A stretch of 64,000 nucleotides of DNA from Klebsiella pneumoniae. GTDB lineage: Bacteria > Myxococcota_A > UBA796 > SXON01. The notes below the pieces were generated by a model, which did no database searches, was not told the origin of the DNA, and saw only the letters and a list, made by a program, of their open reading frames with translations. Positions 50,951 through 59,937 of the stretch are shown here, piece after piece. Position numbers and translations under genes: made by a program. The DNA lies in the NCBI GenBank assembly GCA_945862325.1, contig CAMAXZ010000003.1:62001-126000 (forward strand), written 5' to 3'. Position 1 is the first letter of the stretch; every line of letters starts with the position of its first letter.

Positions 50951-51826
50951 GTGCCTGCGCGCTACGAGATCGCCAAGACCTACCCCTCGCGGGGGCCGAT
51001 GCAGCAGTACCGGCTGGCGTCGTCTTGCTCTTTCGCCTGCTTCAGGTGCCATCAGGCGAAGACGTCGAAGTTGGTGACCGTCGCGAACGGCTCCTGGTCG
51101 AGCCTCTTGTGCAACGGTTGCTACGGTCGCTTAGTCGCTCTGCACGACATCAAGGCGGGGGCGGACCCCGTCGAGGAGAAGGCCTCCAAGCTCGCGGACC
51201 GCCTGTTGGAGCTCGCGTCCAGAGAGGATGTGGAAGCTGTGTCGAGGCTGCTTCTGGTACGTCGTGCTCAAGCGAGGCTACTCACGGCGGCTGGCCTTCG
51301 GTTTCTGGCGACGTCGAAAGTGGTCGCGGAGGGGCTATCGGGGCACATCGACCTCGATTGGTCCGCGGCTGTGATCGGCCTGGGTAAGGCGTTCGAGGTC
51401 GAACTCGTGCACCGCGTTGTGGAGCCGCTGAGGGCCGCTTGCAGCGGAGTCGACCTGTCCAGCGACATCATCGACAAGGACCTCGGAAGTCTGGCTCGCT
51501 ATTGCTCCGGCCGACACCCAACGCCACCGTCCATCGGAAGCGTACGTCACGCGCTCCAGACGGCCGAAAACTCGAAGGTTAGGGCCGCGTCGAGCCCCCT
51601 GGTGAGGGCATTTCACGCAGTCTCGAGGCGGTGGCCGAAAGCAGACTGGCTCACGCGCGCCGATGGTGGGCTGGCAGCCATCGAGGAACTCACCACCCGA
51701 TACCGCAACCGGGCAGCCCACACAGACGTGCTCACGAAGCAGGACTACAACGATTGCCTAGAGCTCGTGGCCGGCAACGGCGGCGTCTTGTGGGAATTGA
51801 TCCTATCGACATCGGGTAGGGAATAG
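50951..51826 (+). CDS. Zinc-finger protein with HEPN-like RX4H motif
   Basis: 291 residues from a GTG at 50951 (an ATG at 50999 is possible). Two CxxC pairs (CFRC at 31-34, CNGC at 55-58) form a zinc-binding N-terminus. The rest is helical and ends in YRNRAAHTD (R252, H257), the RX4H pattern of HEPN ribonucleases. HEPN proteins cut RNA in abortive defence. The match is short, so the call is cautious. It lies just after the GHKL gene and converges with the next zinc-finger/RX4H gene. Confidence 0.5.
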   Translation: MPARYEIAKTYPSRGPMQQYRLASSCSFACFRCHQAKTSKLVTVANGSWSSLLCNGCYGRLVALHDIKAGADPVEEKASKLADRLLELASREDVEAVSRLLLVRRAQARLLTAAGLRFLATSKVVAEGLSGHIDLDWSAAVIGLGKAFEVELVHRVVEPLRAACSGVDLSSDIIDKDLGSLARYCSGRHPTPPSIGSVRHALQTAENSKVRAASSPLVRAFHAVSRRWPKADWLTRADGGLAAIEELTTRYRNRAAHTDVLTKQDYNDCLELVAGNGGVLWELILSTSGRE

Positions 51827-51953
51827 GGCTACGTGACGCCTGCCGGCCTCCCCGGCGAAGTACCGGGCATAAAATAAGATAATCTCAGCTCGGAGCGGCG
51901 TGGAAGCGCCTCGTTCCCACGGTGCGCCTTCGCAACGGCTCGGGCGGCGTAGA

Positions 51954-53219
51954 TCAGAGTTGCTTGTTTCGAGCGGCGTCCTGATCGTCCAGCATCGCCC
52001 CGTGGATCAGAGTCAATTTCACGGCGTTCATCACCGCGAGCAGCGGAAAAATGAGCAAGTGGGTTTTCGCTAGAAACGCCGAGTACGGCACCGAATCCTC
52101 GCCTTGGACGCGAAGTTCCCCAGACTGCAGATGGTGCCGGACCTTTGCGTGACCAATCTTGTTCCGAAGTCCTCGGTCGAGGGTCTCGGTCCAGGCAGTT
52201 TCCCAAACGGGCAGCCCACGGAGATACAGCGCACGCTCCCAGGAAGTCAGTTTATGGAACGCCGCCACCGTCTTTGGCTGGCGCTTCGCGGAAAGCTCCG
52301 GTGGGTGGACGAACGCATCGATTGACCCGCGAGTTGACACGTTTAACCGCCCCATCAGGAATGGAAGGGCGGAATGGCAGGCCTCAAATACACGGATGTA
52401 CAGATCGCGGAGGGCGGGGAAGTCATCCCGATACACCCGCAGATCACCATACTGCGCCCGTGGCTCCGGCATGAGGTTCATGGTGAACCCCGGCATCCAC
52501 GCGTCGTGGTTGCGAATCCACAACCGAAAGCAATCGAAGAGCTCGTTCTGAAGGTCAATCAATTCCGACGTCGCAACCGCGGTGCGCGTCGCGACGAGAA
52601 GGGCGGCGCTGTGCGCGCAGGCCGGATTCTGCACCTTATTCCAAGCTTCCTTCATCCGTGGATAGACATCCGCTGTCCACACCGGGGCAGTCAGGAGGTC
52701 GAGGAGCCTGTGCATCGTGTCGTGGCGGTGCCAAACGAGCGTTGGAAGGTTCTGATCCGGCCAGACCTCGGGTACCGCAGCGTCGAAAGCGGACCAGTTT
52801 CTATCAAGGTAGTATGTAATGAGGCGGTCTATACGCTTGCCGTCGGCTTCGATCAGCCCGCGAAATTTGCCCGACCCCTTCACGTAAAGGTCGAGCCTAT
52901 TCCCGAGGATCGTGTGCAGGTAGATGAAAGGCGAACCCCCGACGTCCCACAGCTCCTTGGCGCTGCCGAGTAGGGGAATACTGGAATCAACTGTGACGAC
53001 CTGGGTGTCTGGCGGTTCCTTGTCGAGGTACAGCTGCTCGCCATCCTCAAGATTCAACGCGACCTTCGGCGGTGCGGAGGCATCGATTGCCCCGCGAGTG
53101 GCGACGCCGCACGCGACGCAGACATAGTAGAACGGCTGTGTGTCCGGCCCGCCGATGCTCAGACGCAGGGCGATCACCTTGGAACAACCAGGGCAACGCA
53201 CATGAGTGCGGGCGATCAC
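51954..53219 (-). CDS. Zinc-ribbon protein with HEPN-like RX4H motif, end of defence operon
   Basis: 421 residues. The GTG at 53219 has AGGAGG 4 bases upstream and lies 25 bases after the ABC-3C ATPase stop, so it ends the operon. An N-terminal zinc ribbon (CPGC ... CVAC, about 9-36) is followed by a long helical protein. LRNKIGHAKVRHH (R352, H357) gives the RX4H motif characteristic of HEPN RNases. The last 40 residues are hydrophobic (THLLIFPLLAVMNAVKL). It may be a toxic effector controlled by the ABC-3C system. Family not recognised. Confidence 0.58.
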   Translation of the reverse strand: MIARTHVRCPGCSKVIALRLSIGGPDTQPFYYVCVACGVATRGAIDASAPPKVALNLEDGEQLYLDKEPPDTQVVTVDSSIPLLGSAKELWDVGGSPFIYLHTILGNRLDLYVKGSGKFRGLIEADGKRIDRLITYYLDRNWSAFDAAVPEVWPDQNLPTLVWHRHDTMHRLLDLLTAPVWTADVYPRMKEAWNKVQNPACAHSAALLVATRTAVATSELIDLQNELFDCFRLWIRNHDAWMPGFTMNLMPEPRAQYGDLRVYRDDFPALRDLYIRVFEACHSALPFLMGRLNVSTRGSIDAFVHPPELSAKRQPKTVAAFHKLTSWERALYLRGLPVWETAWTETLDRGLRNKIGHAKVRHHLQSGELRVQGEDSVPYSAFLAKTHLLIFPLLAVMNAVKLTLIHGAMLDDQDAARNKQL

Positions 53220-53244
53220 GGGGCCTCCTGGCGACGTGGTGACC

Positions 53245-55242
53245 TCAAGCGGTCTCAGGCTCGCTGGCCCCGGCCAGCCACGCCCTGGGGATGAGCTTGA
53301 TCCCTTGTCGCCACTCGTCCACGAGATGAACCCCAACCACGCCACCCCACACGTCCGCTCCCGCATGATCCAACACAATCGCCTGGAGCCCACCCTTCAA
53401 CTCCGCGACGACGAACGCCATCGTCTCGAAAACCTTCCGAACCGCGGCGGCGTCTTCGTCGCGCAGGTGGGGGTCCAATTCCGCGTCGGACCCACCTTTC
53501 CCCGCGATGCGTTGCGGAAAGTACACCTGACTCGGCTGATCGTAGACGAGAAAGCTGGGGACCGGGCTCGAACCCTCGGACTGGAAGAACCACTGGAGCG
53601 CGAGCGAGTATGCCACGTGGTAGGACAACCAGTTGGCGCCGCTGCCAATCTCCCAGAGGTAGTCGATCCGGTCGAGCCCATGAACCTGAACGGTAAGGTC
53701 GGGGAGCGACAGGGAAACGGGATCGTTCGGTCGCTCGGCATCCAGCTTCGGGACGAGCTGACCGGCGAGGGCAGCCACCTTCCCCAGCGCGCGATCAAGC
53801 CGCCCCTTGCTGCCGGCCGCAGAGAGCTGCTGTTGAAGCGCCGCTTGCCGCTCGCGGAGGTCCGCCACCTCCTGCGCGAGCTCGCTGTCGGAATCGACCG
53901 CGTCGTGCGTGAGCAGGGCTTGCTCCAAGCCGCCGACGTAGCGGCTGGCAGCGTCATTTCGAAACTTCTGCTCGTTCGCGGACTTTGAGTGGCTCTGGAG
54001 GGCGGAAATCCGGATAGAAAGTGCCTTGAGCTGCTCCGTCGCCTGACCGATCTCTTCCTTCACTCTCTGGCTTTCCCGCTCGAACGAGACGGGAACCTCC
54101 CGAATGGCCACGGCCTCTTTCTCAACCGCGTCAAGGGCGACGCAAAGGTCATCCAGAGTCGGATGCGGGTCCCCGAGCGGTCCCTCACAGACCGGACAGG
54201 CCCCCTCGGACGCACTCAGACTCCGGAGCCACCTCGCGAGCGCCAGCCGGTCGCGCTGGACTTGCAGGGCCGCACCGTAGCTGTCGCCCGTCTTCCTGAG
54301 CCGCTCCATCTCGCCGTACCGGCGCCGAAGCACGGAGAGCCTAGCGGCTACCCGTGAATCCTCCTCCACCAGCGCATTCAACTCCTGGACCGCAGCCTCG
54401 ACCTGGCCACTGTTCATTGATATCTCCGGGCGCCTGCCGACCGCGTCACGGAGAACAGCGACCAACTGTGCCCGGGTTGCCCCGGCAGGAACCGCCACGG
54501 TGACGAGCCCCAGCTCGCGGCCGCGGCTCACCCACGCCTGCAGGTCCGCGATCCAACGCTCCGACACACGACGAAGATTCGTCAACTCGCGGTCTTTCCT
54601 CAGAAGTTCCCGGCGGACCGTTTCCAGTTCATGCTGGGCGGCGAGCGTCTGCGGGGTCACCGCCTTGAGCACGTAGGGGAAAATCGTCTTGAGCTTCTCC
54701 CTGTGCTCGTAGGTATCTGCCTTGTAGAAGAAGACGTCCGGGTTGGCCACGATGTTCTGGGGTTGAAACACGAACGCCATGAGATCGCGAAAACTCGGGC
54801 GACCCTTGAAACCACTACCAAGGCCCTCAAAGTCAAAATCAAGGAGGGACAGACCTGCGAGTTCGTCCAGGCGATGCTTCACGGCGTCCGCAGTCGTGTT
54901 CTTCTCGGTGATGACGTCGGGAACAACCACCCGTTCCGCCTCGATCACGAACATGTCGGACGTGCTCTTCTGCACACCCGGCTCGCGGCGGGCAAGGAGG
55001 AGCTGACCGCGCGTCGTCTGCACCACTACGCCGAACCAACTCGTGCAGTTACGGATGGTCTCCACGGGGATGGCGCACTTTTCAGCGCCCATGCAGTAGT
55101 CAATGATGGGGACGATTGCGGTCTTGCCGGTCTTGGATGCCCCCGTGATCACGTTCACGCAACCGGGCGCGAACTCCACGATCCGGGGCTTGTGGCCAGA
55201 ATCGCGAGGCCACAATACTACCGAAAGGACCTGAAACTGCAT
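53245..55242 (-). CDS. DUF3732 ABC ATPase of a three-component (ABC-3C) system
   Basis: 665 residues. SMC/Rad50-like layout: Walker A GASKTGKT at 34-41; long coiled coils; a zinc-hook-like CPVC at 349-352 in the middle; the signature region GSGANWLSYHV at 534-544; and Walker B with FLVYDQPSQVYFP at 564-576, the hallmark of DUF3732. These ATPases are the sensor/motor of ABC-three component systems implicated in anti-phage conflict. The ATG at 55242 overlaps the middle-component stop by one base (TAATG). The frame runs open farther upstream, but this start gives the standard N-terminus. Confidence 0.9.
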   Translation of the reverse strand: MQFQVLSVVLWPRDSGHKPRIVEFAPGCVNVITGASKTGKTAIVPIIDYCMGAEKCAIPVETIRNCTSWFGVVVQTTRGQLLLARREPGVQKSTSDMFVIEAERVVVPDVITEKNTTADAVKHRLDELAGLSLLDFDFEGLGSGFKGRPSFRDLMAFVFQPQNIVANPDVFFYKADTYEHREKLKTIFPYVLKAVTPQTLAAQHELETVRRELLRKDRELTNLRRVSERWIADLQAWVSRGRELGLVTVAVPAGATRAQLVAVLRDAVGRRPEISMNSGQVEAAVQELNALVEEDSRVAARLSVLRRRYGEMERLRKTGDSYGAALQVQRDRLALARWLRSLSASEGACPVCEGPLGDPHPTLDDLCVALDAVEKEAVAIREVPVSFERESQRVKEEIGQATEQLKALSIRISALQSHSKSANEQKFRNDAASRYVGGLEQALLTHDAVDSDSELAQEVADLRERQAALQQQLSAAGSKGRLDRALGKVAALAGQLVPKLDAERPNDPVSLSLPDLTVQVHGLDRIDYLWEIGSGANWLSYHVAYSLALQWFFQSEGSSPVPSFLVYDQPSQVYFPQRIAGKGGSDAELDPHLRDEDAAAVRKVFETMAFVVAELKGGLQAIVLDHAGADVWGGVVGVHLVDEWRQGIKLIPRAWLAGASEPETA

Positions 55243-55739
55243 TAGAAACTCACCTTTAGGATGGATGCGACTTCGAACACTGTCAGCTCGGCAAACCACC
55301 GCCCGAGCTTCTCTGCGCCCGTGAGGAGCGGCCGGACGTTCGCGGTCGCTGCGGAAGGGCGGGCGTCGGAAAGCGCGATGAGGCGGCCGCGTTTCGAGTC
55401 GACGCTGACCAGCCGGGCGCCGACACCCAGGCGCAACGCCTGAAGCGACATCGGTCGCCATGCAAGCAGTCGATCATGGATCGCAAGCATCTTGTCCGCA
55501 CCGGGCTCGTTGGACTGCGCGAATTTCTCCGCGAAGGCGCGCAGCCCGTTCCTGGTCCCCTGAAGGTGCTCCATCGAATCGACGTGGAGCACAAGCGGTA
55601 GGACCAGGAATGCGAAGGTCACCGGCGGGGAGTCCGCCGTGGGGTGTTGCGCTTGATAGGCCGAACAAAACCGCCACATAAGAACGGCGCCCAAGGCAGG
55701 ATTCTGCACCAGTTCGGCTTCGCGGGAGAGGCTGCTCAC
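55242..55739 (-). CDS. Three-component ABC system middle component
   Basis: 165 residues. It has the family pattern: VQNPALGAVLMWRFCSAYQ near the start, VTFAFLVLPLVLH, and a C-terminal winged-helix-like region ending TVFEVASILKVSF. Middle components link the effector/CTD protein to the DUF3732 ATPase. The GTG at 55739 overlaps the previous stop (GTGA) and its TAA overlaps the ATPase ATG, so the three proteins are coupled in translation. Confidence 0.9.
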   Translation of the reverse strand: MSSLSREAELVQNPALGAVLMWRFCSAYQAQHPTADSPPVTFAFLVLPLVLHVDSMEHLQGTRNGLRAFAEKFAQSNEPGADKMLAIHDRLLAWRPMSLQALRLGVGARLVSVDSKRGRLIALSDARPSAATANVRPLLTGAEKLGRWFAELTVFEVASILKVSF

Positions 55740-56974
55740 GTTCCACCGGTTCGACGGGGCAGCAGCGTCGAATAGTCAGGGTGCCAACCGATTGTCAGCG
55801 CGTCAGACAGCGAGTGGAAGCTCCCCCGCGTGAAGTATTCTGGACACTGCTGGCCGTTTACCGCTGCCCGGTGCTCGGCGCAGCGCAGGAAGAGCAGCCG
55901 ACCTCTGGCCTCGGCGCCTAGGGCCGACTGTGCTAGGGCGGTCTGATCTCGATGGTTCTTCCAAGTCCGCTTCAACTCCTTCTCGTAGGTCTGGAGCATT
56001 TCCGGGTCGACATAGCCCTTCTCAGCCCAAGTCGTGCGGTCGACGGCCGCTCGCAGGTGGTCGTTCACGGCTCCAAGAATGTCCTCGTCGTCGGCCTCGA
56101 CGAGCTCAAGCTGTCGCACGTAGTTCCTAAACTGCCGGTGCGCGTCAATCTCCGCTGCCGACGGCTCGCCGGCAAACCCCATCAGCATGTCAGTGCGGTC
56201 GTGGGTGCGGCAGAAGGCCAGGAGAGCACCCTTAAAGTCGTCGTAAGCCAGGTATGCTGGGAGGCTCTGTTCGAGGAGCTTGTCGGTTTCGAGCTTGACC
56301 CACCCCAGCGCCCACCTCGTGACCGTCTCACACATTTCGGGGCTGATGAGTTGACGAGACATGAGAGCACGAAGGTCCGCGGTCGGACTCCCAGTGCCAA
56401 GCACGATTTCGAAGTTGGCGATGATGTCCGGGAGATGCCTCGAAATGGTGGTGTCCGACCACAGACGAGCGATCTGAAAGCCCAGCTCCGCTGGAAGCTT
56501 CTCCCGCGTCGAGAACTCAGGAGCCGAGCCCCACAACCCCTCGCGGGCCTTGCGAAGCGCGGCGAGGGCCGAGGCGCCATCGCCCGCTTGGACGAACGAC
56601 TGGGCGACAACGCCGGGCTCGACGGGGATCGAAACGTAGAGAACAAACCTGGTTCGCTTTGGGGAGATCGCGCCCACTTTCGCGGCGTGGAGCCAGTTCG
56701 CGAGGGTCTTCCAGAGCGAGACGGCCCGGTCAGAGACGGGATTGTAGCCGTGCGTGCTCTTCGTCTCCTCGGCGATGGCAGTGCCGTCGGCCTTGGCTAC
56801 GCCGACATCGCTGAAGGCTTCGAGGCAAACTGAATCCCCAGGGGCGCAGTCTTCCAGAAGGCGCGCCAGGAGCCGTGTGACCTGGAGAGAGAAGCCGAGG
56901 CCCTGCCCAGCCGCCGTGGCCAGCTTTGGCGGGCCCGACGTGCGCCTCTCTCGCTTGCGGTTGGTGGCCTTCAC
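55736..56974 (-). CDS. ABC-3C effector component with nuclease-like N-terminal domain
   Basis: 412 residues. The N-terminus (GFSLQVTRLLARLL; SVCLEAFSDVGVAK with E52 and D56; then EETKST with E70 and K72) matches the core of Cap4/DUF4297-type PD-(D/E)XK nucleases, where an acidic pair and an E/Q-x-K bind metal. The C-terminal half (about 220-412) is the helical part expected to join the ABC-3C complex. It would be the DNA-cutting effector released by the ATPase. The GTG at 56974 overlaps the hsdR stop (GTGA), which places the system inside the type I restriction operon. Confidence 0.75.
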   Translation of the reverse strand: MKATNRKRERRTSGPPKLATAAGQGLGFSLQVTRLLARLLEDCAPGDSVCLEAFSDVGVAKADGTAIAEETKSTHGYNPVSDRAVSLWKTLANWLHAAKVGAISPKRTRFVLYVSIPVEPGVVAQSFVQAGDGASALAALRKAREGLWGSAPEFSTREKLPAELGFQIARLWSDTTISRHLPDIIANFEIVLGTGSPTADLRALMSRQLISPEMCETVTRWALGWVKLETDKLLEQSLPAYLAYDDFKGALLAFCRTHDRTDMLMGFAGEPSAAEIDAHRQFRNYVRQLELVEADDEDILGAVNDHLRAAVDRTTWAEKGYVDPEMLQTYEKELKRTWKNHRDQTALAQSALGAEARGRLLFLRCAEHRAAVNGQQCPEYFTRGSFHSLSDALTIGWHPDYSTLLPRRTGGT

Positions 56975-59937
56975 GGTGGGTCGTCCGCGACTGACCGCCG
57001 GATCTCGCCGTACACCTGCGGCATCAGGAGGGCGGTGAAGGCGGTCTGGAACTCGCGATCGTTCATGAACTTGGCGAAGAACTCCTCGTTCTGCTCCATC
57101 CGGTCGATGAACAGGCGCTCCAGAGCCTTGGTGAAGACGTACCGGAAGTGGTCGAGGGTGTTCGCCTGCGCCGTCCGAACGAGGTCAGGGTCGGCGACGG
57201 CCTCGGCACGAATCTGCTCGACGAAGAGCTGGTCCGCGATGGTGAAGTCAGTGCCGAACCGCTGGTTGAGCGCCTCGATGATCGTCGCGAGAACGACGTA
57301 CTCGGGTTTCGCGTTCCCGGACCCAACCTCCGTGGGCCCCCACACCGGCGCGGGCTCGTTCACCGTGAGCCCGATGTCGCCCTCGCTGGCCTTCTGAAGC
57401 CGGTAGTATTGGAGCGCCACGTCGCCGCCGAGGTCCACCTCGGGCTCCCCAGCCTCCCGCTTGATCTTGGTGAGCAGGAAGCGGCCGTAGGCGTACCGCT
57501 TTTCCAGGTCAGCATCCTGGTAGGGGAGGATCTGGGAGAGGAACGAGTAGAGGTGAACGAAGGTTCGGAGAGACTTCTTGAAGGCGTCTTGCTCTTCGGT
57601 GGTGCGGCCCTTGTACCGGCTCACCGCGGGGTCGATGAAGGCGTTGAGCCTGGCGTGGTCCTTCATCCCGTGCTTCGCGGCGAAGAACACCTTGGCGAAG
57701 CCCTCCACGTCGGAGCGGTACCAGATCTGGGCCTCGTCGAGCGTGGACATCAGCTCGTAGAGCCGCTGGGGATCGACATCTTCGCCGATGATCGTCTGCT
57801 CGTAGAACGGCTGGAATGCCTCCTGGATGTCCGCCGGCTCGTTCACGAAGTCGAGGACGAACGTGTCCTCCTTGCCGGGGTGGATCCGGTTGAGCCTGGA
57901 GAGCGTCTGCACGGCGTTGATGTTCGCGAGCTTCTTGTCCACGTACATCGTGTGCAGGAGCGGTTGGTCGAAGCCGGTCTGGTACTTCTCGGCGACCAGG
58001 AGGACCTGGTACTCCGGCTCCTCGAAGCGCTCGGGCAGCTCGGCCTCACGCAGCCCGCCGTTCATCCCGACCTCGGTGTACTTCACCTTGGTGTCCGGAT
58101 CCTCGACCTCCCCGGAGAACGCGACGAGCGCGTTCACGTCGGTGTAGCCCTTCTTCTTGATGTAGGCGTCGAACGCGAGCTTGTACCTGACGGCGTGCAA
58201 GCGGGAGCCCGTGACGACCATCGCCTTCGCCTGACCGCCGATCTTCTTTCTCGTGAACGACCGGAAGTGCTCGATCATCACCTCGGTCTTCTGGGAGATG
58301 TTCGTTGGGTGCAGCTCGACGAACCGGGCGAGGGCCTTCGCCGCCTTCTTCTTCTCCACCTCCCTGTCGTCGCCGCCCTTGTGGAGCAGCTTGTAGTAGC
58401 GCTTGTAGGTCGTGTAGTTCTTCAGCACGTCGAGGATGAAGCCCTCTTCGATGGCCTGCCTCATGCTGTAGAGGTGGAACGGCTCGGGCTTCCCGTCTAC
58501 GCCGGGCCGGCCGAAGATCTTGAGCGTCTTGAACTTCGGCGTGGCGGTGAACGCGAAGTAGCTGAGGTTCGGGTGCCGCCCTCGACCGGCGGCAACCTTG
58601 ACGACCTCGTCCTGGGCGTCGTCCGTGTCGTCGTCGCCGGGCACGCCGAGCAGCCCCTTCAACTTCCCGGCAGCCTCGCCGGTCTGCGAGCTGTGCGCCT
58701 CGTCGACGATCACGGCGTACCGACGCTGGGGGAGCTCGCCGACCTTCTCCGCGACAAACGGGAACTTCTGGAGCGTCGTGATGATGATGGGCACCGCATT
58801 CGTGAGCGCGTCCGCGAGCTGCTGCGAGTCCTTCTCGATGCGCTGCACCACCCCCTGCTTGTGCTCGAACTGGTAGATGGTGTCCTGCAGCTGGCGGTCG
58901 AGCACGAGACGATCGGTCACAACCACGACGGAGTCGAAGATCTTGCGGTTGTCGCCGTCGTGGAGATTGGACAGGCGGTGGGCGATCCAGGCGATCGAGT
59001 TGCTCTTTCCGCTGCCGGCCGAGTGTTGGATCAGGTAGTTGCGTCCGGCCCCGCCCTGCCGGGCGTCCGCGGCCATCTTCCGCACCACGTCGAGCTGGTG
59101 GTAGCGCGGGAAGATCATCGCTTCCTTGCGGACGACCCGCCCATCCTTGTACTTCTTCTCGCTCACCGCCAGGTGCATGAATCGACCGAGGATGTCGAGG
59201 AGGCTGTCCCTCCGCCACACATCGTCCCAGAGGTACGCCGTGCGGTGCCCGCGGGGATTTTCCGGGTTTCCAGCGCCTTTGTCGCGGCCGAGGTTGAACG
59301 GGAGGAACGTCGTGCCCTTCCCGTTGAGCTGGGTGGTCATCCACGCCTGATCGGTGTCCACCGCGAAGTGGACCAGCGACCGCTTCTTGAACGCGAACAA
59401 CAGGTGGCGCGGATCGCGATCCTTGATGAACTGCTTCGTCGCGTCGGCGTGCGTCTGCCCGGTGAAGGGGTTCTTCAACTCCACCGTCACCACCGGGATG
59501 CCGTTCAGCAGCAACGCGAGGTCGACCGAGTCGTTCTTGTCAGGGATGAACCGGAGCTGACGGCTGACGGCGAGGCGGTTCATCGCGTAGCGAGCGAGGC
59601 TGTCCGGGTTGAGGGTGTTGGCTGGAGCGAAGTAGGCAAGGTGGAGGGTCTTGCCGAAGAACTTGAAGCCGTGGCGCAACACCGAGAGCGAGCCGCTCGT
59701 GTCCAACGCCTTCACCAGCGCGTCGAGAATCGCCACCTCGAGCAGGTCCCCGTGGTGCTTCGCCAGATCTGCGAGGACCTTCGGCTGGCTCGCGCGCAAG
59801 AACGCGAAGACCTCTTTCGGATTGAGGCAGCGGACCCGGTCGAAGTCGCCGGAGGGCACCGCGCCGTAGCCGCCGTGTGCGAGGAGCTCGGCCTCGATGA
59901 ACTCCTCGAACGCGCGTTCGCTGACGATGCTGGTCAA
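56971..59937 (-). CDS. hsdR: Type I restriction enzyme R subunit
   Basis: 988 residues, normal HsdR size. The nuclease has D139 in DSVDLALLL and E153-LK155 in VTVELKNPF, followed by a GQTHAD...Q motif. The translocase has HSAGSGKSNSIAW at 305-317 (Walker A), VIVDEAH at 409-415 (DEAH), and a late TLSRLNRIHPGKEDTFVLDF motif. HsdR cuts unmodified DNA after translocation with HsdM and HsdS. The TTG at 59937 has GGAGGAG 4 bases upstream and overlaps the previous stop (TTGA). No frameshift is visible. Confidence 0.94.
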   Translation of the reverse strand: MTSIVSERAFEEFIEAELLAHGGYGAVPSGDFDRVRCLNPKEVFAFLRASQPKVLADLAKHHGDLLEVAILDALVKALDTSGSLSVLRHGFKFFGKTLHLAYFAPANTLNPDSLARYAMNRLAVSRQLRFIPDKNDSVDLALLLNGIPVVTVELKNPFTGQTHADATKQFIKDRDPRHLLFAFKKRSLVHFAVDTDQAWMTTQLNGKGTTFLPFNLGRDKGAGNPENPRGHRTAYLWDDVWRRDSLLDILGRFMHLAVSEKKYKDGRVVRKEAMIFPRYHQLDVVRKMAADARQGGAGRNYLIQHSAGSGKSNSIAWIAHRLSNLHDGDNRKIFDSVVVVTDRLVLDRQLQDTIYQFEHKQGVVQRIEKDSQQLADALTNAVPIIITTLQKFPFVAEKVGELPQRRYAVIVDEAHSSQTGEAAGKLKGLLGVPGDDDTDDAQDEVVKVAAGRGRHPNLSYFAFTATPKFKTLKIFGRPGVDGKPEPFHLYSMRQAIEEGFILDVLKNYTTYKRYYKLLHKGGDDREVEKKKAAKALARFVELHPTNISQKTEVMIEHFRSFTRKKIGGQAKAMVVTGSRLHAVRYKLAFDAYIKKKGYTDVNALVAFSGEVEDPDTKVKYTEVGMNGGLREAELPERFEEPEYQVLLVAEKYQTGFDQPLLHTMYVDKKLANINAVQTLSRLNRIHPGKEDTFVLDFVNEPADIQEAFQPFYEQTIIGEDVDPQRLYELMSTLDEAQIWYRSDVEGFAKVFFAAKHGMKDHARLNAFIDPAVSRYKGRTTEEQDAFKKSLRTFVHLYSFLSQILPYQDADLEKRYAYGRFLLTKIKREAGEPEVDLGGDVALQYYRLQKASEGDIGLTVNEPAPVWGPTEVGSGNAKPEYVVLATIIEALNQRFGTDFTIADQLFVEQIRAEAVADPDLVRTAQANTLDHFRYVFTKALERLFIDRMEQNEEFFAKFMNDREFQTAFTALLMPQVYGEIRRSVADDPP

